Source: a virus
DNA: 64,000 bases
Reading direction: 5' to 3' (one strand)
Virus record (IMG/VR): IMGVR_UViG_3300012000_000008
Location: 26,749-90,748 of that record
The notes under the pieces were generated by a model that was not told where the DNA came from, did no database searches, and saw only the letters and a list, made by a program, of their open reading frames with translations. This document shows positions 41,033 through 49,490 of the stretch, in pieces (within the stretch, counting starts at the first letter, position 1; every line of letters starts with the position of its first letter). The translations under genes were made by a program, and so were the position numbers.

Positions 41033-41260
41033 ATGGCAACTTCAAAAACTAATCCACAAGCAGGCACCAGAACTCCAGGCTTCAGAACATCCATTAATAG
41101 AATTAGAATACTGGATGGCAAAGAAGTAAAACCCATTTGGTATTGTGGCAAATGGGAAGGCCATGGGTCTTACATGGCAGGTCATATTGATGGCATTACT
41201 GTGATGGATGCCCATGGCAAGCCGCTGCCTTTTCGTTCCATAGGCAATTTAGAGCCTTGA
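41033..41260 (+). CDS. Small hypothetical protein, 75 aa
   Basis: Starts one base after the previous stop. WYCGKWEGHGSYMAGHIDG suggests a compact beta fold; Pro/Gly-rich. No family recognised. Confidence 0.5.
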   Translation: MATSKTNPQAGTRTPGFRTSINRIRILDGKEVKPIWYCGKWEGHGSYMAGHIDGITVMDAHGKPLPFRSIGNLEP

Positions 41261-41290
41261 TTAAAATATAAATTCCTTTATAATTTACCT

Positions 41291-41551
41291 ATGCAAATTA
41301 GTATAGGTAAAAATCTGCTTAGCATTGACAGAGGCACTTCCAAATTGGACATCCGTATTCCATTTATTAGGATTGGTAAATTTAATGATGGGGATGGTGG
41401 TTATGATGTTAAGTTTCAAGTTGACATCACCACTTACATTGGTTATACTGATTATGATTATGGCAATTCTATTACCTTTATGGTTTTTGGTTTTGGATTC
41501 GATTATTGGTGGTCTGACAAGTTAGAAGTTACTGAAGATGACGACTTCTGA
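41291..41551 (+). CDS. Small acidic aromatic protein, 86 aa
   Basis: TATAAT (41279-41284) is exactly 6 nt upstream. Asp/Tyr/Phe/Gly-rich and probably beta-structured (YIGYTDYDYGNSITFMVFGFGF), ending in TEDDDF. Overlaps the next gene by 14 nt. Confidence 0.5.
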   Translation: MQISIGKNLLSIDRGTSKLDIRIPFIRIGKFNDGDGGYDVKFQVDITTYIGYTDYDYGNSITFMVFGFGFDYWWSDKLEVTEDDDF

Positions 41552-42185
41552 AGCAGTAAGTATTTTTACTGAAAAATATGGTGCATTTGTGTGTCCCACA
41601 AATGATGATGCTAATGATTGCTTGAATCAACACAACACCAACACATATGCTTATGCCATGGTAGCGGATGGCGATGTTGTGGTGCTTGGTGAAGGCACCA
41701 ATGGCAGAAAAAACGTCATGTATCCAGGATTTAGAGCATTGTCGCACCAGAAAGTGTTTATTGCTGCTGCAGCACACCATGTTTGCAAGAATGTGGTAAG
41801 ATTAATTTTACCCACAAGATACAAGAATGAAAAAGCTTTTAATCCCAATTTTAATAAAAAAACTGACAAAATAGAAGATTTTAAAACAATGTTACAAATT
41901 AGCACATGCATTGAAGAACAACTATTTAAAGAATTCAATTTTCATGACAAGTCAACTGTGGATAAGAACATGGAATATTACCACCGAAGACTTGAACAGC
42001 TAGGTATGCAAGAGAACCCATGGTTTACCTCTTTGATGTCTCCTTTGCTTAGATCTCAAGGAAGTGACATGGGTGGATTTAAGGAATGGGTAGCAGAATG
42101 GGATCTATTTCCCAATGGCAAAGGTATCAGGTCATATGTAAGTAAGATATTGGGTGGGTATTACACTGACAAAGGATTCAAATGA
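41538..42185 (+). CDS. Hypothetical protein, 215 aa
   Basis: N-terminal beta/alpha part (YAYAMVADGDVVVLGEGTNGRKN) and a helical, charged C-terminal part. A His pair (AAAAHHVCKNVVRL) may bind metal. No recognised family. Overlaps the amidohydrolase start by 4 nt. Confidence 0.5.
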   Translation: MTTSEAVSIFTEKYGAFVCPTNDDANDCLNQHNTNTYAYAMVADGDVVVLGEGTNGRKNVMYPGFRALSHQKVFIAAAAHHVCKNVVRLILPTRYKNEKAFNPNFNKKTDKIEDFKTMLQISTCIEEQLFKEFNFHDKSTVDKNMEYYHRRLEQLGMQENPWFTSLMSPLLRSQGSDMGGFKEWVAEWDLFPNGKGIRSYVSKILGGYYTDKGFK

Positions 42186-43156
42186 AATTTGATGTGCATT
42201 TAAACTTGGAGCAATTTCCTACATCCAGAAGTTCATCAACTCTCATTTATTCTTCTGTGGATGACTTGGCTGAATTTGTTAAGCGCAACGAAATTGATGC
42301 TGCTGTTACCCTTTACCCTAGGGATGGCTACAAATATATGGAGAAATTTGCTGCTAAGACACCAGGTGTGAAGCATTATGGTGTGCAAGTGCTCATGGGC
42401 ATTGATGCAGGTGATGCCACAGATATTAAAAAACTTCAATTGGATGCCACAGACAACAGCAAAGAGTATTGCAGAGGCATAAAGATTGCCTCACACAGAG
42501 GTTGGTGGAGCAGAGATGGTAAAATAGATAGTGGTCTGGACTATGGCGCAGAATCTAACAAGATACACAAATGGTTAAAACAGCTACCAGAAAATTATAT
42601 TGTTTCTATGCACATGCAAGGCGATCCTATTAACAATTCAGCTTCTATTCCCATGACAGTAGGCATGTATGCTTACAAATATCCTCATCTTAAATTCATA
42701 ATGAATCACATGGGTGATTATGGTCAAGGCGGTCTTTCCAATAGACCCAAGAATTATGTTACTGTTACCAAAGATGGTGAAACCAATCTTTTTCCGGCTT
42801 TCCGTTATGCTCATTCCAGAGCTCTCTGCAAAGCAGCAGTTGAGTATGCCAACATTCAGCACAATATTATACTGGATACTTCAGTCTATATTCCTAACAA
42901 GAGTGAGGTATTGCAGGGATGTCACCGGTGGGCCATTGGTAGTGATTATCCATTTTGCAAAAAAGATTATTTGTTTTTGGATGAAGAGAAGAAATTTATC
43001 AGGGACATGGGTGCAGATGCAGTTAAAAAAATGCATGAAAATACAAAGTGGTTTTTTGAATCTGAATATCAAGAATTAATAAACAGGAATATAGAACTAA
43101 ATAAATTTAATGACTTCCATGCAAGAGCATCTAAAAGAGCTGCTGTTGCAGCTTGA
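42182..43156 (+). CDS. Amidohydrolase-2 (PF04909)-like metal-dependent hydrolase
   Basis: 324 residues. DVHLN (degenerate HxH), IKIASHRGWW, VSMHMQGDP, FIMNHMGDYG and AIGSDYPFCKKDY correspond to metal-ligand positions of the TIM-barrel amidohydrolase superfamily; the catalytic D (GSDYPF) is present. The second His of the first motif is replaced (HLN). Could act on a sugar lactone, amide or nucleobase; substrate unknown. Confidence 0.7.
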   Translation: MKFDVHLNLEQFPTSRSSSTLIYSSVDDLAEFVKRNEIDAAVTLYPRDGYKYMEKFAAKTPGVKHYGVQVLMGIDAGDATDIKKLQLDATDNSKEYCRGIKIASHRGWWSRDGKIDSGLDYGAESNKIHKWLKQLPENYIVSMHMQGDPINNSASIPMTVGMYAYKYPHLKFIMNHMGDYGQGGLSNRPKNYVTVTKDGETNLFPAFRYAHSRALCKAAVEYANIQHNIILDTSVYIPNKSEVLQGCHRWAIGSDYPFCKKDYLFLDEEKKFIRDMGADAVKKMHENTKWFFESEYQELINRNIELNKFNDFHARASKRAAVAA

Positions 43157-43595
43157 AAAAAAATATCCTAAAGGTTCTGCAATTTGTTCTAAAAGCCATT
43201 TAAAAATGGCGCTGTATGATTGGAACAAAGAAAAAAATTGGGATAGCAAGAATTCATTCATTTATTCTTTTGAAGACAAGGGGTATATTTTCTATGCATT
43301 TACCACCAGAGAACCCAGACACTGTACTATAAGACATTTCTTTGTTTTGGAGGAATACAGAGGCAAAGGTATAGGCAGAAAAATTATTGAAATGGTTAAA
43401 ACTCACATGAGAATGAGAAGTATAAAGAGATTTAGATTTTTTTGCAACAAGCCTGCCATTGAATTTTATACAAAATTAGGATTTAAATACCAAGGTGAAA
43501 GTAAGCAAGGGCTGCCATTTGTTTATTGCGATAGAGACACATTGAAAAGTATAAAAGATAAAAAACAATTAAAAAAATTATTTAAAGTTTATTAA
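43110..43595 (+). CDS. GNAT acetyltransferase, 161 aa
   Basis: RHFFVLEEYRGKGIGRKIIE is the acetyl-CoA pyrophosphate-binding motif A (R-G-x-G-x-G), followed by FFCNKPAIEFYTKLGFKYQG (motif B). The start lies 47 nt inside the amidohydrolase gene in another frame. Substrate unknown. Confidence 0.8.
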   Translation: MTSMQEHLKELLLQLEKKYPKGSAICSKSHLKMALYDWNKEKNWDSKNSFIYSFEDKGYIFYAFTTREPRHCTIRHFFVLEEYRGKGIGRKIIEMVKTHMRMRSIKRFRFFCNKPAIEFYTKLGFKYQGESKQGLPFVYCDRDTLKSIKDKKQLKKLFKVY

Positions 43596-44005
43596 TTCCA
43601 GCTTTCTTTTTTAGCCCCATAATATTCTCTTGCATATCCACCATCTAATAGTAACTGTCTTAAACTTTTACCATCCACAAAGACATCTCCTAAAATTCTA
43701 CCTCCAAACTTATCCCACGTTATAACTTGAATTTTTATATCTTTGGCATTTTGTATGAGATTTTTTGTAAAAAAGCATGCTTGTTCTCCCATTTGATTCT
43801 CATGTTCACTATGTGCTCTGAATCCTTTTTCTGGTGTATCCACACCCCATATTCTTACTTTAAGTTTATTGCCTAATTCTTTGGGTAAAAAATCTACTTG
43901 AACTTCTACTGTGTCTCCATCTATGGCTCTTGTCACTTTCCAAGTGTATAATTCTTGACCGAAAGACATGGAACATAAACATAAAAATAAAAATAATTTT
44001 TTCAT
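43592..44005 (-). CDS. Secreted thermonuclease (SNase family)
   Basis: 137 residues. Signal peptide MKKLFLFLCLCSMSFG, then TRAIDGDTVEVQVD, VRIWGVDTPEK (catalytic Arg and Asp), GEQACFFTKNLI and LLLDGGYAREYYG. The family cleaves DNA or RNA with Ca2+. It would act in the host periplasm or outside the cell, perhaps for nucleotide scavenging or exclusion. Confidence 0.85.
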   Translation of the reverse strand: MKKLFLFLCLCSMSFGQELYTWKVTRAIDGDTVEVQVDFLPKELGNKLKVRIWGVDTPEKGFRAHSEHENQMGEQACFFTKNLIQNAKDIKIQVITWDKFGGRILGDVFVDGKSLRQLLLDGGYAREYYGAKKESWN

Positions 44006-44008
44006 TTA

Positions 44009-44437
44009 TTAAACAACAGCACAAGCTTTTTGATACTGCTGAACAACATTACTGTGCAATTCTCTCCCATACTTTAAATCATCTTTTTCCACAGGGCATC
44101 TAGATTTTCTCATTAATTCTAAAGCCTCTTTTCTGTTTAAAAACCTATCTTTATCAGTGTAAAAACCATCAACAAATCTGTCATAATAGTTTCCTCTGTC
44201 TCTAAAGTACTCAAATGATTTTTCATCATTTACAGGAAAATCATAATTTTCTTCTTGATGCATCACAAAAAATGCATCATAATGGCTGTCCCCGGTGTAA
44301 ATATAGCCTGTTTTTTTATCATAAATAGCTGCTGCAATTATGTTTTCACCTGTATAATTTATTTGTGTATATAAAGGTGAAGGTCTTATAACAGACATCT
44401 CCATAATAATCATATCTAAAACTTTATTAAATTTCAT
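44009..44437 (-). CDS. Hypothetical protein, 142 aa, with capsid-targeting-like N-terminus
   Basis: N-terminus MKFNKVLDMIIMEMSV has the hydrophobic-x-x-hydrophobic-x-E arrangement seen at the starts of its four upstream neighbours. The rest (IIAAAIYDKKTGYIYTGDSHYDAF) is beta-rich and acidic. No family recognised. 3 nt from the nuclease gene. Confidence 0.5.
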   Translation of the reverse strand: MKFNKVLDMIIMEMSVIRPSPLYTQINYTGENIIAAAIYDKKTGYIYTGDSHYDAFFVMHQEENYDFPVNDEKSFEYFRDRGNYYDRFVDGFYTDKDRFLNRKEALELMRKSRCPVEKDDLKYGRELHSNVVQQYQKACAVV

Positions 44438-44527
44438 TTTTATACATAGTTATTTATTATTAAAAATTTTAAACTAAGTAAATAACCTTATGGATTGGAT
44501 GGATATTTATTTAAAAGAACTTGTACA

Positions 44528-45619
44528 TTATTTTTCTGCAGACATATCAACAGCTTTATTAAAAATTAAACCTTTTGCATACTCCCTTAATTCTTCACTA
44601 GTTACTTCTTCGCCTGAGGCAATGTTAACTACGCTCAAATTATCCACCTCTCCTCTGCCATAAGGATCATTTTCATCAAATTTCACATCTCCAAAAGCTC
44701 TAAATCTTAAACCATTATGGACAAACTCTACATCAATGTCATCATATGGGCCCCACCCTGGCTTTTGTTCAGCATTTTCATCTCTATTTAAATGTTCTTC
44801 TCTTGGATCTTTTTTAGCTAAAGAATGAATGTATTGATGGGTGTAAGGCAATTCCTTGGAAAGTTTTTTTATTTGAACAGGGCCTTTGTTAATATGTAAT
44901 TTTAGTTTTTCAAATTCTTTAGCAGGCATTTCAGCATCTTCACTATGTTTATGCTTATCTTGTGTGCACCCAGCATAATCAGCCTTGCATCTGCCACATG
45001 ACCAAAATTTACCCTTGAGCTCGGGGTATGTATTTTCAATGGCTTGTACTGCTTTGTCAGTAAGCACCACTTGTCTCTTGCCTTGAATTGTTTCTACATC
45101 AAAAATGCCCTCCTCTACACCCTTATCAACTTGTAATTTTTTAGAGCTAGTATCAAAACCACCTTTGGACATGTCAGTAATAATGTCTTTGTATTTGGAG
45201 ACATTTAATTCTTCTGCATTCTCTTCTGCATCCTTAATCTTCTCATCCCTCTCATTCTCTCTATCCTTATACTTGTCCATGGCTTGATCAAACTTGGTTT
45301 TTCTTTGATCTGCATAATCTTCCGAATTTTCGGTGGGTGCGTGTCTATATAGGTTTCTTAATTCATCTTCCGGAAGCCCGGAATTTCTTAATTGATTGAC
45401 CAATTGCTTGGCTTCTACAGATTGCTGAGGTGTTACATGTCCTCCTGCTTTTTTTACATCGGTAAAAATAGAAATTAAACGCTCTTTTAGTTCCGGTATT
45501 TTACTCTCATCAGGAAGACCATATTTGACCATTCTCATTATGTTTGAGCCCAATTCTTTTTTAGTTTTAGAGAGATTGTCTATGTATGATTCAAATATAA
45601 GATGCGCATCTTTATTCAT
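44528..45619 (-). CDS. Probable head-packaged protein, 363 aa
   Basis: N-terminus MNKDAHLIFESYIDNL: L-I-F-E resembles the T4 prohead-protease site [LI]-x-E. The body is highly charged, with a coiled-coil middle (residues ~100-150) and a Cys/His cluster (SCGRCKADYAGCTQDKHKH, residues ~211-229) that probably binds zinc. Late-type AATAAATA lies 7 nt upstream. Unknown activity. Confidence 0.55.
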   Translation of the reverse strand: MNKDAHLIFESYIDNLSKTKKELGSNIMRMVKYGLPDESKIPELKERLISIFTDVKKAGGHVTPQQSVEAKQLVNQLRNSGLPEDELRNLYRHAPTENSEDYADQRKTKFDQAMDKYKDRENERDEKIKDAEENAEELNVSKYKDIITDMSKGGFDTSSKKLQVDKGVEEGIFDVETIQGKRQVVLTDKAVQAIENTYPELKGKFWSCGRCKADYAGCTQDKHKHSEDAEMPAKEFEKLKLHINKGPVQIKKLSKELPYTHQYIHSLAKKDPREEHLNRDENAEQKPGWGPYDDIDVEFVHNGLRFRAFGDVKFDENDPYGRGEVDNLSVVNIASGEEVTSEELREYAKGLIFNKAVDMSAEK

Positions 45620-45625
45620 GTTTAA

Positions 45626-46399
45626 TTATTTATTGTTTGGAAATAATTTAAAATCAAATACTTTTTCAAAGGTTTTGGGGTCTTGCTTGTAATGCTCTTT
45701 TGATTCATCATGTGAATTAGTAGTATATTGCCAGCAAAACGATAATTCATCTGGTACCTTGAATCCGAAGAATTTAAATACATCCTTCTGTATATCTACT
45801 ACAGCTTGATCATTCCAATTATGGCCAATACCTACAAACCCTGCATCAATATTATCTAATAAATTCTTTTCATTTAAGGTGGTATGTCTATTCTCAAGCC
45901 AGGTTAATCTTTCAATTAATTTCTGATATATACTATTGGCTTGACCCCATCTCACGCTTGCAAAGAACACAACGCAATCAGACTCTAGAAGCGGTTTGGA
46001 TATTTTCCAGAGCTCATCATCCTTATTGTTAATAGAAGCCCAGCAGCGATGATGACCTGATGGATTTTTATTTTTATCTTTCAAAGCCGCATCCTTAGTA
46101 CCACAGTGATTACCATAACGCGAAGATACATTACCCTCGCAACAATGTATAGTTAGTAGAGGCACTTCAATTAACTTAATATTTTTATCCGCTAATTCAT
46201 TTCTTAAATGATACGCAAGTAAAGTACTCTTAGGCTTATCATCTTTATGGCCTTCCCACCGATTAGAGGTAGTTAAAAATAATATATTTTCTTTTGTTTT
46301 AAGATATTCTTTAAAATTTTTTATAGAGCGCTGCACTGGTGCAGGACTGGAGTTAATTTTCTCCGTTATCATTTGTAAATATACTTGCTCTAGATTCAT
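45626..46399 (-). CDS. Flavodoxin-like / NADPH-dependent FMN reductase-fold protein with capsid-targeting-like N-terminus
   Basis: Residues 1-13 (MNLEQVYLQMITE) resemble a T4 capsid-targeting peptide. From residue ~38 the fold is flavodoxin-like: ILFLTTSNR (phosphate loop), STLLAYHLRNEL, VPLLTIHCCEG, and DCVVFFASVRWGQANSIYQKLIERL (the 'SP.YW...S...K..iDR' region). It presumably binds FMN. The stop and start overlap by 4 nt with the upstream gene. Confidence 0.65.
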   Translation of the reverse strand: MNLEQVYLQMITEKINSSPAPVQRSIKNFKEYLKTKENILFLTTSNRWEGHKDDKPKSTLLAYHLRNELADKNIKLIEVPLLTIHCCEGNVSSRYGNHCGTKDAALKDKNKNPSGHHRCWASINNKDDELWKISKPLLESDCVVFFASVRWGQANSIYQKLIERLTWLENRHTTLNEKNLLDNIDAGFVGIGHNWNDQAVVDIQKDVFKFFGFKVPDELSFCWQYTTNSHDESKEHYKQDPKTFEKVFDFKLFPNNK

Positions 46400-47463
46400 T
46401 GGCAGTGGTAGTTTTGAAACCTTCTCGCAGCTTTAGCAGTTGCATTATTTTTATTCTTTTGTCTTGCATGCAAAGCTCTGGCCTTAGAACAAGTAACTTT
46501 GCCTTTTACTTGGCGCTTTAATATACCTGGTCTCACAGGATCATGTATGTTCTTTTCATGAATAGGGTTCTTTCTAGTTAAAACAAAATCAGTAGCATCA
46601 TGTGTGCCATGGCCTGGTTGTGTTGTAAAAATAGATTTTTTAGCGTGAGTAAATCCCAATCTGTCAGCGAATTTTTTAATCAGTCTCTCATATACTTTTT
46701 CTCTGCTTGAAGAATACATCTCATCTTCTAGTAAGTTACTCTTGCCAGACGCAGAAAATGATACTAAATTAACTTTGTAGTTTTCAATAATATCTTTTAT
46801 GAATGCCATGGCATTATTTAATACAGAAGAAACATCTGCATCACCTACCATAGAAATAGAACCTCCATGTTTTGGATCATTAATTGTCTTAAAAGTAATT
46901 TCTGCAGCAGGTAAGTTATCTATGTGTAATTTAGAAAATGCTAAGAGCTCTCTTTTGGAAGGCTCTTTGTCTGGCTTGGGAATAGCAACAACAGCATTAT
47001 ACTCATATATAACAGGCTTACCAATTTTGTTTTTTATTGTTGTATAGTATGTAACTTCTTCTGCTCTTACTCCTCCTTCTGAATCATAATCTTTCATTGG
47101 TTCAATGACCCAGTTTGCCTTTGTTTTTATATTGGGAAAAGATTGAAATAATTCTAGCAATACACTTTCATTTAACTTATGCTGTGATCTAATAATTTGA
47201 TCATACTTATGTTGACCTAGAGATTTTTGAATTTGATTCCATTTAGATTTCCATTGAGTTAATAGGGTTGATGGTACTTCTTTCCATGATGTCCACGCAT
47301 CTTCATTCTCAGGGGTAACAACAGAAACTAAATCTGGTGTCCAAGTAGCACCAGTAGATTGTCTTCCTTTAGGTGTATGCACTATTTTAAAAGTCTTTCC
47401 ATAATTAGAATCCCAATCTATAGGTTGTCTGGATTCAGTAAAAAATTCTTTAAACGTTTTCAT
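46396..47463 (-). CDS. Probable head-packaged protein, 355 aa, with T4-like capsid-targeting N-terminus
   Basis: MKTFKEFFTESRQP is strikingly like the T4 internal protein leader (MKTYQEFIAEA), with a possible cleavage after FFTE. Middle part alpha/beta; the C-terminus is very basic with Cys/His (GKVTCSKARALHARQKNK, RRFQNYHC), typical of a DNA-binding tail. Overlaps both neighbours by 4 nt. Confidence 0.65.
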   Translation of the reverse strand: MKTFKEFFTESRQPIDWDSNYGKTFKIVHTPKGRQSTGATWTPDLVSVVTPENEDAWTSWKEVPSTLLTQWKSKWNQIQKSLGQHKYDQIIRSQHKLNESVLLELFQSFPNIKTKANWVIEPMKDYDSEGGVRAEEVTYYTTIKNKIGKPVIYEYNAVVAIPKPDKEPSKRELLAFSKLHIDNLPAAEITFKTINDPKHGGSISMVGDADVSSVLNNAMAFIKDIIENYKVNLVSFSASGKSNLLEDEMYSSSREKVYERLIKKFADRLGFTHAKKSIFTTQPGHGTHDATDFVLTRKNPIHEKNIHDPVRPGILKRQVKGKVTCSKARALHARQKNKNNATAKAARRFQNYHCQ

Positions 47464-48530
47464 ACAGGCTTCACATATCCAATCTTATTAAACTTAACCC
47501 CTAAAATTTCTTTATGTGCTTGAATCTTGGCTTTAATTTTAATCTTAGCACCTATTTGATCAGTAGGAAACTTGTATGTGATAAATTTATTACCTTGTGC
47601 ATCTTTTAATTTATAAACATTATAACCAGGTGAATATTGATCCCTTGGAGGTACAAATTTGTAATTATATAATTCCAATTCACCTTCATAACGATCTCCA
47701 ACCTTACCCACGTACTGAGCTGTAGAAGTTTCCTGATTCTTTTTAGTGACATCATCATAATACATCTGAGCAAAAGCTTGTATGGCTTGAGCAGTGTCTG
47801 TCTCAGCATACTTGGGGTCAGCATTCTTAGCAAGAAATGCAAAGTATCCAGGATCTTCAAGGTAAACATCTGGGAATGATTTGCCTCTATATTTACCAAA
47901 AGTAAACACAGGTGTAGCTTTAGATCTGCCTATTAAATGTTCTCTGGTTTGATCTCCATACAACTCTACTCTTACATTCTTAACAACGCTTCTTGATAAA
48001 GCTTTTTGAACTGATGTAACAATGTCTGTAGATAGGTTGCCAAAGTAAATAGGATTCTTAATCCAATTGCGTATTGCAGCTGGTAGTATTCTAAATCTCC
48101 AGAAAGTGTAGTAAACTTGATGCTTACCAGTTACATCAATAAAGTAATAGTTTTCTGGCCCGTCTTTTGGGTTGACCACAGCATCATTATGCTTTTTTAA
48201 CATTTCATATGCTTTATCTTTTTGTTCTTGGGGTACTTCTTTCCAAGGTAGAATACCACCAGTAGCTACTGCACCTTCTGCATTCTCAGCTTTGGCTAGT
48301 TTATCATAATACTTTGGGTCTTCAAATAAATGATCCATAGCAATTTTTCTTGCAGTTACGTTATTACCGGTATGTTCGTGCTCTACTTTAATTCCTTTAT
48401 CTAATTGAGCTTGAAGAGTTTTAATATCTACATTATGTTTTTTAGCCAAATCTTCTAGTGTTTTGCCTGCAGCCAAACCTTTTAAATTATAAGCTTCAAA
48501 TATAAGATATGAATCGAGGTCTAAAGGCAT
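47460..48530 (-). CDS. Multidomain probable head-packaged protein, 356 aa (DUF5661 and exoX-C-like parts)
   Basis: N-terminus MPLDLDSYLIFEAYN has the I-F-E leader motif. Residues ~45-78 (GIKVEHEHTGN...IAMDHLFEDPKYYDKL) match the DUF5661 pattern. VFTFGKYRGKSFPDVYLEDPGYFAFL is like the exodeoxyribonuclease X C-terminal domain, and the end (IGAKIKIKAKIQAHKEILGVK) is OB-like. Perfect TATAAATA 5 nt upstream. First gene of the operon. Confidence 0.65.
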   Translation of the reverse strand: MPLDLDSYLIFEAYNLKGLAAGKTLEDLAKKHNVDIKTLQAQLDKGIKVEHEHTGNNVTARKIAMDHLFEDPKYYDKLAKAENAEGAVATGGILPWKEVPQEQKDKAYEMLKKHNDAVVNPKDGPENYYFIDVTGKHQVYYTFWRFRILPAAIRNWIKNPIYFGNLSTDIVTSVQKALSRSVVKNVRVELYGDQTREHLIGRSKATPVFTFGKYRGKSFPDVYLEDPGYFAFLAKNADPKYAETDTAQAIQAFAQMYYDDVTKKNQETSTAQYVGKVGDRYEGELELYNYKFVPPRDQYSPGYNVYKLKDAQGNKFITYKFPTDQIGAKIKIKAKIQAHKEILGVKFNKIGYVKPV

Positions 48531-48535
48531 ATAAT

Positions 48536-48543
48536 TATTTATA
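48536..48543 (-). promoter_or_regulatory. TATAAATA promoter of the head-protein operon
   Basis: Minus-strand TATAAATA, then attat, then ATG (48530). Exact T4 late consensus; fits late expression of virion components. Confidence 0.75.
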
Positions 48544-48601
48544 AAATATAAGAATATTAGTTTTTGTCAATAAAAAAAATTGATTTTTTTTAAAAAGAGA
48601 A

Positions 48602-48609
48602 TATAAATA
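48602..48609 (+). promoter_or_regulatory. TATAAATA promoter of hsp20 with a long leader
   Basis: Exact box ~70 nt before the ATG. The leader contains a GCTAG/CTAGC hairpin (48615-48636) and then the Shine-Dalgarno AGGAGGT (48668-48674), 6 nt before the start. One of very few leadered genes. Confidence 0.65.
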
Positions 48610-48680
48610 TAATTGCTAGTACACATTGTGGCTAGCATTGGACCTAATAGGCCAAAAAAACAAAGAGAGGAGGTAATTAT

Positions 48681-49202
48681 ATGGGAAATAATGGTGACCT
48701 GCCTGTGGAAAGCGGAAAAGCTTATACAGGCCGTGTAGTTCCAAGCTTTACAGCTTGGCCATCGCTAAGAGATGAATTCCTTACACCTTTTGATAGGGTA
48801 TTCGATAAACTAACTAGTGACTTATTCCCTAGCTTGTCTAAGGAGTTTGGTATTGGTTTGTTTGAGAAGGAATCTTATCCTAAAGTTGACATTATTGATC
48901 ACAAAGATCGTGTCTCTATTGAAGCAGAGATTCCTGGTCTGAAGAAAGATCAAATTACTGTTGACGTAAAGGATGGTGTTTTAACTATCTCAGGTCAGAA
49001 GCAATCCAAGAGAGAAGAACAAGAAGAAGGCAATTACGTTCGCAGAGAACTGAAACGTAGTTCATTCCGACGTTCTTTTGCATTGGGTGATAATCTAGAT
49101 CATGACAATGTTAAAGCACAATTCCAAGATGGAATCCTGGTCATTGACGTTGCAAAAGTCAAGCCTGTGGAAACTAAAGCCAAGATCATTGATATCAAAT
49201 AA
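48681..49202 (+). CDS. Hsp20-family small heat-shock protein
   Basis: 173 residues. The alpha-crystallin domain runs from about residue 68: YPKVDIIDHKDRVSIEAEIPGLKKDQI, then VKDGVLTISGQ, RSSFRRSFALGDNLD, and the A-x-x-x-n-G-I-L closing strand FQDGILVIDV. ATP-independent holdase for unfolding proteins. The N-terminal ~65 residues are the variable oligomerisation arm. Strong SD and terminator suggest high expression, independent of neighbours. Confidence 0.9.
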   Translation: MGNNGDLPVESGKAYTGRVVPSFTAWPSLRDEFLTPFDRVFDKLTSDLFPSLSKEFGIGLFEKESYPKVDIIDHKDRVSIEAEIPGLKKDQITVDVKDGVLTISGQKQSKREEQEEGNYVRRELKRSSFRRSFALGDNLDHDNVKAQFQDGILVIDVAKVKPVETKAKIIDIK

Positions 49203-49222
49203 TAGTATATCAGTGGTTAGCT

Positions 49223-49258
49223 AGAACCCGCTAGTATGTCCTGGCGGGTTCTTTTTTA
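49223..49258 (+). terminator. Rho-independent terminator after hsp20
   Basis: AGAACCCGC (49223-49231), a 12-nt loop, GCGGGTTCT (49244-49252), then a T-run. Confidence 0.85.
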
Positions 49259-49399
49259 AAAAATACATGTATAAGTAATTCTAATAACTTTTATAAGGTC
49301 TAACTTTTTTCTAATGTTTTTCAATCTCGTCTGTCTAACTTATATGCTTGCAAATAAACTAACAGCCATTTTAAATAGTTTCATGAGGGAGGACCTCAC

Positions 49400-49465
49400 A
49401 TGCTAAAAGATTGCATGATGCTAGCAACTTTATTGCTAGAGAATGGAGTACAAGCCGCATTCTGA
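49400..49465 (+). CDS. 21-aa mini-ORF (leader peptide-like)
   Basis: The frame starts at ATG 49400, preceded by GGGAGGA (49387-49393) at good spacing, and ends at TGA 49465, inside a terminator hairpin. The peptide is MLKDCMMLATLLLENGVQAAF. TAAATA box 5 nt before an ATG at 49383 gives the likely transcript start. It could be a real micropeptide, or a leader whose translation controls the terminator and hence the downstream PEP-CTERM operon. Confidence 0.5.
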   Translation: MLKDCMMLATLLLENGVQAAF

Positions 49466-49480
49466 GTGCGGCTTTTTTAA
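49453..49480 (+). terminator. Terminator overlapping the mini-ORF stop
   Basis: AGCCGCA (49453-49459), a 7-nt loop, TGCGGCT (49467-49473), then T6. It lies between the mini-ORF and the PEP-CTERM genes. Confidence 0.8.
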
Positions 49481-49490
49481 TGATCAATTT

